This document shows, in pieces, positions 57,764 to 64,000 of a DNA stretch of 64,000 bases. The notes below the pieces were generated by a model. The model did not search any database. It was not told the DNA's origin and saw only the letters and a list, made by a program, of their open reading frames with translations. The position numbers and the translations under genes are program-made. Source of the DNA: Smallanthus sonchifolius (Eukaryota > Streptophyta > Magnoliopsida > Asterales > Asteraceae); assembly GCA_023525975.1 (NCBI GenBank), contig CM042029.1, positions 80,396,849-80,460,848 of the forward strand. The letters are read 5' to 3'. Position 1 is the stretch's first letter. Each line of letters begins with the position of its first letter.

Positions 57764-58094
57764 CTGAAAGGAAGGCAATATCAATATATTCTGAGTTCAC
57801 GGGTTCTGCAACAATGGGCCCACCATCTCCATGAATATGGTGCTCATCCAACTTTGGTTCCTCTATAACGGAAATAGGTTGTGTTCTAGATTGTGCATTG
57901 CTTCCTTGATGGTGCAAACTTGAAAGAAGATTAACAACTACTACAGCAGAAAGCACCTGCATTTAAGGATACGTTAGGAAAAAAAAAATCCTAGTTCTAT
58001 ATAAAAAACATCTACTTTTCCACCTAGTGACATCACTAACTCATGTCCAAACGAAATATCAGAAAATTACAAATGGATACAGAAGTATATATAT
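57764..58094 (-). other. Probable upstream intron of the CHY gene
   Basis: An acceptor CCTTTCAG lies just before the VICTFCGTEQ exon. A longer frame continues to 57962 after another acceptor-like TTAAATGCAG; whether that is a retained exon is unclear and I recognise nothing in it. Confidence 0.4.
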
Positions 58095-58270
58095 TGTTGA
58101 AAACCAGGTCTAAAAATATAGAATTTGATCTTAAAAGATAAACTATTTCTGTTTATTATAATTTTTGACCTACAAATTACATAGACCATAACCATCTATT
58201 TATAATAAATAAACCTTACTAATACTACTCAAATACTGAATTGTAATCATGAACTTACTCCAACAAACTA

Positions 58271-58308
<38 letters not shown>

Positions 58309-58630
58309 ATCTAAACATTCAAATTATTAATTAATTAAACTCTTTCGAATTACCCCTTCAACTTTCACTTTGTTTCGAAACCGACTCAATTAGGATTAAA
58401 AACCTCCATTCTCCCCCTTATTCCTAATTAGGACATGATTCTCAATTGTTGCTACCTTAACATCCTTCCAAATCAAACTTCACGGGTCTTGATCGTTCTT
58501 GCTTATGCTTTCTTGTTTTAACTCGAAACCAAGTTTCTTGCTAATCAGAACCAAACGGTTTCTGATTTCTTGCTCTTGCTACTGATCAAAAGATCAGGTT
58601 ACCTTCTTTCTTATGGGGTTAAAGCTAGTT
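58095..58630 (-). mobile_element. Half of a TRIM-like element
   Basis: One LTR (58095-58408, TGGAGGTTTTTAATCC...TTTCAACA on the minus strand) next to the polypurine tract AATAAGGGGGAGAA (58409-58422) and about 200 bp of interior. The other LTR is missing; the interior ends at a (TA)n tract. A (TA)14 run lies within the LTR at 58275-58302. Confidence 0.65.
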
Positions 58631-58649
58631 GTATATATATATATATATA

Positions 58650-59017
58650 GGGGTTAGTTCACTAGAAAACTTATTTTCATAAAAAAACTCGTACTGCATA
58701 TGTGTAATACACCCAAAAGCCTAACCCCCACCCCACCAAAAAACCTAAACCCACCCCACCCCCCCCCCCCCCCAAAAAAAACTAACCTAAAAGCTAAACT
58801 AAACCCAAAACACCACCCCCAAAAGCTAACTATGCTACACATATGTAGCAAAACGCTGAATTTTTTTTAAAGAGGACAACGTGGGGAACAAGGTCTCCGA
58901 AGCGGTTTTTTTGTTTTTGATTTATATTTTGAGTTATGATTTTATTATTATTTTTTTTACCTTTAATAAATAGTTTTTTGGTTTTCTCATGAACATTGAA
59001 TTTTCTTATGATCATTC

Positions 59018-59020
<3 letters not shown>
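58650..59020. mobile_element. Poly-C foldback element in a TA microsatellite
   Basis: 371 bp, arms GGGGTTAGTTCACTAGAAAA and GGGGAATGATCATAAGAAAA, bounded by (TA)n on both sides so the TSD cannot be told. The core has CCTAAACCCCACCCC-type repeats. It shares AACAAGGTCTCCGAA and TTTTTGATTTATATTTTGAG with the next element. Confidence 0.75.
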
Positions 59021-59057
<37 letters not shown>

Positions 59058-59059
<2 letters not shown>

Positions 59060-60012
59060 GGTTGACTTCATGAGAGAACTCACTTTAATGAGAGAATTAA
59101 AGAACTACTAAGAAAAGAAGGGGTGAAATTTTAAAAAGGAGGGGTAAAATTGGAACTTAAAATATATAAATCTTTAAACATTTCTATCTTTTGCCTACAT
59201 CATTATTTTTAAAAAAAATTGCACCATTAAATCAAAAATTTCTTTATCTTTCATTTTAGTATAAATAACGTTATAAAAAATAAGAATTAACTCGTCGTTT
59301 TTTTTTCTTATTATTTTAAATATTACATATGTGTAGTATCACCCACAAAACCTAACACAACCCCCAAAACCTAAACCCTCACCCCACCCCCACCCAAAAA
59401 CCTAAACCCTCACCCCACCCCCACCCCCAAAAACCTAAACCCACCACACCTACCTCCACCCAAAAATCTAAAAACCCCCACACCCCCATCTAAAAACCTA
59501 AACCCCCCACCCACCCCCACCCAAAAACCTAAACCCATCCACCCCACCCACTCCCACCCAAAAACCTAAACCCATCACACCCACCCCCTACCCTCAAAAA
59601 CCTAACCCTAAACATAATACTGCATATGTGTTTCCACCCTAAAAACCTAACCCCCTCACCCCACCCCCACCCAAAAACCTAACCCCCTCACCTCACCCCT
59701 ACCCAAAAACCTAACCCCCTCACCCCACCCCCACCCCCCACCCACCCCAAAAAAACCTAACCCTCCACCCCCATAAAAAAACCTAACCTAAAAGCTAAGC
59801 TAAAGCAAAAAATTAAACCTTAAAGCTAAACCGACTATTTTTACGAGGTTTTTTTTTGTTTTTGAACGAGGAAGACGTGGGAAACAAGGTCTCCGAACCA
59901 CTTTTTTAGTTTTTGATTTATATTTTGAGTTATGATATTTTTATTATTTTTTTTACCTTTAAAGAAGAGTTCTCTAGTTCTCTCCCTAAATGTTAGTTTT
60001 CTTATGAACTTC

Positions 60013-60017
<5 letters not shown>
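59058..60017. mobile_element. Second poly-C foldback element in a TA microsatellite
   Basis: 960 bp, arms AGGGTTGACTTCATGAGAGA and AGGGTGAAGTTCATAAGAAA, (TA)n at both ends (59021-59057 and 60018-60074). A 430-bp core (59340-59790) of CCTAAACCCTCACCCCACCC-type repeats. Confidence 0.78.

Positions 60018-60074
<57 letters not shown>
60018..60074. repeat. (TA)n microsatellite
   Basis: Uninterrupted TA repeat between two element ends. Confidence 0.95.
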
Positions 60075-60078
<4 letters not shown>

Positions 60079-61199
60079 TGGGATCAAATGACAACCACAT
60101 ATTTATGTGATAACCATGATCCCCTTCAACCAATCACATAATTTATAATTATATTTTTTTTTTCTAATTTTCAAAAGGGTACTTTAGTTAACATACAACC
60201 CATTTTTTTAGAAAATTAAATACTTTTGATTAACTTTCATACTTTTACTCATTTCTGTCTAACAAAATTAAAAGCCTTGATTTCAAATCTGAAATTTAAG
60301 TCAAGCTTCGCAAAGTCAATTTCATTCGACAATTAGCTGTGAAATGTTTGTAACTTGATTAAAGGACTATATTTGAAGAATAGATGATTTTAAGTCAATT
60401 TTACATCAAGTCAGTAACTTTGTAAAATGTATACGATTTGATTTGATCGTATTTCATACGTTATTTTGGGAATACAAAGTGTGGCTTCGGGTAAACGAAC
60501 TTGACTTCTTGAGACTCAAATTGGATACGGGTTGAAACGAGAAGCTTTCGGGTTGTTTCGAGACTGTTACATGATTATTTTTTGGAAGTTTCGGACTTGT
60601 TTTCGGTGATACAAATTATTTGGATACCGTTCATGTTAATGTTTTACACAACGGTTGTCTGCAATTGATGACACAAGTAAGTGTCAAGATAGAATAAAGC
60701 TTCTTTATTGAATCCAGAAAGTAAAATGTAGATTGGTCCACATGAATGTGCTTTCCCTTTCTCATATGAAACCTCATTCACTGACTTAATTGGCTTACAA
60801 ATAGTGCAAGTTTAAAGCAATATATCATGTGAATTAATTGGTATATATACAAAAAAAATAAAAATATTGTTATTAATGAGTTGGATTTCTAGACGTACGA
60901 ACGTGATTTCTATTCGTTCGAGAAAATTCGATATCGCTTCGGTTACGTGTTCATTTGATTTGAACGTGATCTCGGGTTGATTCAAAATCTATACAGTGAT
61001 CATCGACAACCAATCAAACGACGGTTTATTAAATTGCGGGGGTGGTCAGTGGTTGCAGTGGCGATCATGTTTGATGGGTTTGCTACGTCGATTGTAAATT
61101 CACCCAGTCGGGATTTAGGTGGTTGTAGTGGTGATGGTCAGTGGCTGGCAAACATAAATCGTTTTTGTGAGGGTTCACGGTGGTACGTATATGTATCAC
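60075..61199. other. Unassigned, possibly one end of another element
   Basis: GGGTTGGGATCAAATGACAA at 60075 looks like an element terminus and abuts the TA tract; I found no inverted partner to the right. No gene. Confidence 0.35.
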
Positions 61200-61480
61200 A
61201 GGTGTTACGTATACATAACACCTCGATAAATCAGAATCAAGTGACGGACTCTTGCCAAATCAATTTGATATGTATATATAACATAGGTGTTACATACACA
61301 GGTGTTACATATATGTAACACGGTTGGCACGTATATGTAACACCTCAATAAATCAGAATCAAGTGACGGGCTCTTACCAAATCAATTTGATACGTATATG
61401 TAATACCTCAATAAATCAGAATCAAGTGAGGAGCTCTTGCCAAATTTTTTTTGATATGTATATGTAACACATGTGCTACA
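61200..61480. repeat. Tandem repeats with GTGTTAC palindromes
   Basis: Three units of about 75-85 bp, each with AATCAGAATCAAGTGACGG and CTCTTGCCAAATCAATTTG, separated by near-palindromes GGTGTTACGTATACATAACACC-like in arms (GGTGTTAC/GTAACACC). Similar CGTATAYGYAACAC words continue after the gene fragment to about 61760. Confidence 0.8.
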
Positions 61481-61483
61481 TAG

Positions 61484-61618
61484 ATTCTTGCTTATCGTGA
61501 ACTCACCGATGAAGAATACAAGGAGTTTAATGAAAAATTCATAGAAGCCAAGAATTCAGTTAATGCAGATCGTTATGAGTTGATTGATCAAGCAACCGAA
61601 GAAATTGAAAAAGATTTG
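61484..61618 (+). pseudogene. ALA-like: P4-type ATPase (ALA flippase) fragment
   Basis: Open frame ILAYRELTDEEYKEFNEKF, IEAKNSVNADRYELIDQ, ATEEIEKDL, then TAA. This matches the cytosolic segment of plant aminophospholipid ATPases that follows the nucleotide-binding region and normally continues into ILLGATAVEDKL. P4 ATPases flip phospholipids across membranes. Only about 45 residues are present, preceded by an acceptor-like CTACATAG and bounded on both sides by the GTATATGTAACAC repeats. A captured piece, not a gene. Confidence 0.83.
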
Positions 61619-61760
61619 TAACGTAGTTGGTACGTATATGCAACACAGGTCGTATACATCTATGAAAAGTACATTTTTAATTCCTATATACATATACGTA
61701 TCAGGGTCGTATACATCTATGAAAATACATTTTTAATTCCTATATACATATACGTATCAT

Positions 61761-62354
61761 GCCGTATACATCTATAAATAATAAAAATAAGAAAAACAAA
61801 ATAACAATAAAAAATTTAAAAAAATAAAAACAGTTTTTTTAATATATACAAATAAATAAAACTCATTTTACACAGAAGGAAAAATGAGATTAAGATTTGG
61901 TTTTTGTTAACTTGAGTAATTACATAAATTGCCCCTTAAATATTATAAAAAATAACTTTATAATTTATATAAACAACCCTTGAAATGTAAAAGTATTAAA
62001 ATACCTTTACACTTAACATAAAAAAGTAATGGAGTTAGTGTTATTTTGGTTCGAGTAAAAAAGGGTGTTATTTTTTACATATACGTAACACAAAATGTTA
62101 AATAACAAACGTTGTTATTTCGTTGTTGATCCTATTAATTGTTGGAACTTGTTGATTGTTGAAAAAATTAGTGGGTTTATAGCTGTTTTTTTATATGTTG
62201 AAAAAATCTTACAGTTTATGTGTCTTGTACATTTATTTTCTTTCTTCTATTTTGTTTTGGTTATGTTTGTTTGCTAGCTTCTTCTAGCTTTTTATATATA
62301 TTCTGCCTTTAAAAAAAATCATATAATTATAATATTGAATTTGAAGAATCCCAA
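61761..62354. other. AT-rich spacer, no supported gene
   Basis: Low complexity; the 60-codon ORF at 62095-62277 is Phe/Val/Leu-rich and shows no family. Confidence 0.45.
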
Positions 62355-62357
62355 TTA

Positions 62358-63279
62358 GAGCATTCGCAACCGGTTCCTTATATTTCTTATCATTATCCTT
62401 ATAAGGGTGAAAGGGGCACCTAACCCGGGTGAGATTGGAGTTGGCCGAGAAGGGTGGGTTGGTGGGGGAACACCGCCCCCTTTAGATCGAGTTGGCCGAG
62501 TAGGCTTAATCGAGCTGTGAGTTCGAGTAAATTTACTCGGACGTGGGGGAGAGAGAGAGCCGTTGGGCTGGGGGAGGGGGGGGATTGGGTGTTTTTAAAA
62601 AAATATTATTTTTTCTTATATATATCCATATTCTACAAACATAATTTTCATCTTATTTATATATTGTAAAACTCCAAAAAAAAATTAACAAAATGTCTTC
62701 ATCTGATTCTAGCATTCTTAGTTTGTCTTCGGGATTATCCGAATCGGAAGACGATTATGTTTAATTTATCGGGTTTTTTTTATTTGTAACTTTTTTTGTA
62801 TTTTGTTATTTTTAGTTATCTTATGTATTTTTAATTAATAAAAAATATGTTTTTTTTTATTTAAATGTTTATTTTTTTTAAATGTTGGTGAGTAAAATGA
62901 GTAGGGTGTTTCGAATGAAATTAGAATAAATGAGTACTTTTGAGGTGACAGAATTCTATTGGACAGTTTTGGTGAGTAAATGGGTTGGGTGCCCCCTTAA
63001 CCTTAATTACACTAAAAATCAGTACATTTATAATCTGTATTTTCTCTCTACTTTTAATTAAATAATACTTTTATTCATTTATCATTCATTTTTCTCTCTC
63101 CTCCACTTACATTACAATCACTTTTAGAAAATATTAAAAAGTTTACATTTTCAAAAAATATTAAAAAATCACTACAATGTTTTCATAAATATATAAAAAA
63201 AAATTATATTTTCTCTCTGCTGTACTCACAGTCAATTTAAACTACTCATAAACTTATACCAAACTGGCTCTGAATGCTC
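62358..63279. mobile_element. Harbinger-type MITE (outer)
   Basis: Ends GAGCATTCGCAACCGG and (read inward) GAGCATTCAGAGCCAG, TSD TTA (62355-62357 and 63280-63282). 922 bp including an inner element. Confidence 0.78.
62405..62997 (+). mobile_element. Inner Harbinger-derived element with 5' ORF stub
   Basis: Left GGGTGAAAGGGGCACCTAAC and right (inward) AGGGGGCACCCAACCC, with TAA on both sides (62402-62404 and 62998-63000); the exact ends are uncertain. At 62693 ATG opens MSSSDSSILSLSSGLSESED and stops at 62764, like the acidic Ser-rich start of plant Harbinger proteins. Its 3' tail (TTATGTATTTTTAATTAAT) resembles that after the transposase fragment at 55502. Confidence 0.58.
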
Positions 63280-63282
63280 TTA

Positions 63283-64000
63283 ATGGTATTTTTTTTTCCT
63301 ATTGCAAATTGATATTTAGAATGACGTAGCAGCTTTTGTTTAATTGGTTTTATTCAAACATCATTATTTGTGCAGATTCATTTGGATTGTGCAGATTCAT
63401 TTGAAGAATGAGGAGGCGTCGGACATTGGTGTAGAATAAACAATAGAATAAAATAAAATAAAACTAACAGAATAAGGATAAAAGAAACTTTTAATTGAAT
63501 TTAATCAAAACTACATAGTTTTAATCGGTTTCACATATAAGTTATGTTAAAAATTTTATGTGAAAATATGTTTTTCACATATTTTAGACTTAAATAATTA
63601 ATTTGTATTTGTTACAAATATAATTATTATTTATTACGTTCGTATTACATTACGTGAGAGGATCACAACGAATCGAATCGTGTCCAAAACAGAGCTAAGA
63701 TGAATGCCATATCGATGCTCAAAGTTGTGTGTATTAAATGTTGAGACATTGAAAATTGAACATGTCTTGGGACGCCCACATCTAAGGAATGAGAAACTAT
63801 CGCTTGACTTATAAGTGCGAAGGTTCACACAAGATTATTCTTGTACACCAAGACACACACAGTGGTAGCTGCAAGGGTGCGAAGCACCCGACGCGCCCGG
63901 GCACGGGCACGGGACCGGCACTGGACCCGGACACGAGACCGAGGAGCGATGTGCATAATGTGGCGTTTTGATGGCGCACTTCGCACGCTTGAGAGCCGCC
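63283..64000. other. Unassigned right end of window
   Basis: A direct duplication GTGCAGATTCATTTG near 63370-63400. From 63830 the sequence turns GC-rich with GGGCACGGGCACGGGACCGG-type words. No supported gene; it may run into another element past the window. Confidence 0.4.

Noticed and set aside
57764..57962. Extending the VICTFCGTEQ exon upstream as one 81-codon gene
   Set aside because: A consensus acceptor CCTTTCAG precedes VICTFCGTEQ, and the upstream residues do not match the CHY family.
59340..59790. Interstitial telomere array
   Set aside because: The unit is CCTAAACCC plus CACCCC expansions, not a run of CCCTAAA, and it is confined inside element arms.

Overview
The window is plant nuclear DNA, almost certainly a eudicot. 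Its retrotransposon families, TGTAACATCCC-type LTRs and repeat-dense, AT-rich spacers fit Asteraceae, but that family-level call is inference. Nearly all of it is mobile elements nested inside one another. Most boundaries below rest on target-site duplications (TSDs) read directly from the sequence. The only plausible intact non-transposon gene is a 59-codon, two-membrane-helix ORF at 32487-32666. All other host-gene sequence consists of captured or broken fragments.

Layout. (1) 406-16981: an old, decayed Ty3/gypsy chromovirus (element A, minus strand), split inside gag by a very young non-autonomous gag-protease retrotransposon (element C, 6608-15157, TSD CCTTT, LTRs differing at one base that I could see). 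(2) 17164-28400: AT-rich LTR-like sequence holding a second chromovirus (element B, 18687-27576, TSD AATTA, two stops and one frameshift). (3) 28400-36970: a Helitron field with a decayed helicase, a SINE (13-bp TSD), the small intact gene and a worn CACTA relic. (4) 37094-40792: a Mutator-like element carrying a host first exon (9-bp TSD), a solo LTR (TSD TAAAT) and a 1.2-kb TRIM (TSD ATGTT). (5) 40941-52532: a four-level nest. A foldback Mutator-like element contains a non-autonomous LTR element (TSD ATAAT), which contains a CACTA element (TSD TCA), which contains fragments of an RKD/RWP-RK gene, a WAT1-related gene and a SINE. (6) 53163-57763: remains of a CHY zinc-finger E3 ligase gene, with a foldback element in one exon and, in one intron, a TRIM containing a PIF/Harbinger element containing a poly-C foldback element. 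(7) 58095-64000: TRIM relic, two poly-C foldback elements in TA microsatellites, a P4-ATPase fragment among palindromic repeats, and nested Harbinger-type MITEs.

Two themes stand out. First, several transposon types independently carry family-specific arrays of short near-perfect palindromes: the LTRs of A, B, C and the solo LTR, the CACTA element, the minisatellite in element D and the foldback in the CHY gene. Second, captured gene fragments keep introns or splice sites and often end at such palindromes, so capture happened at DNA level and may use hairpin breakpoints.
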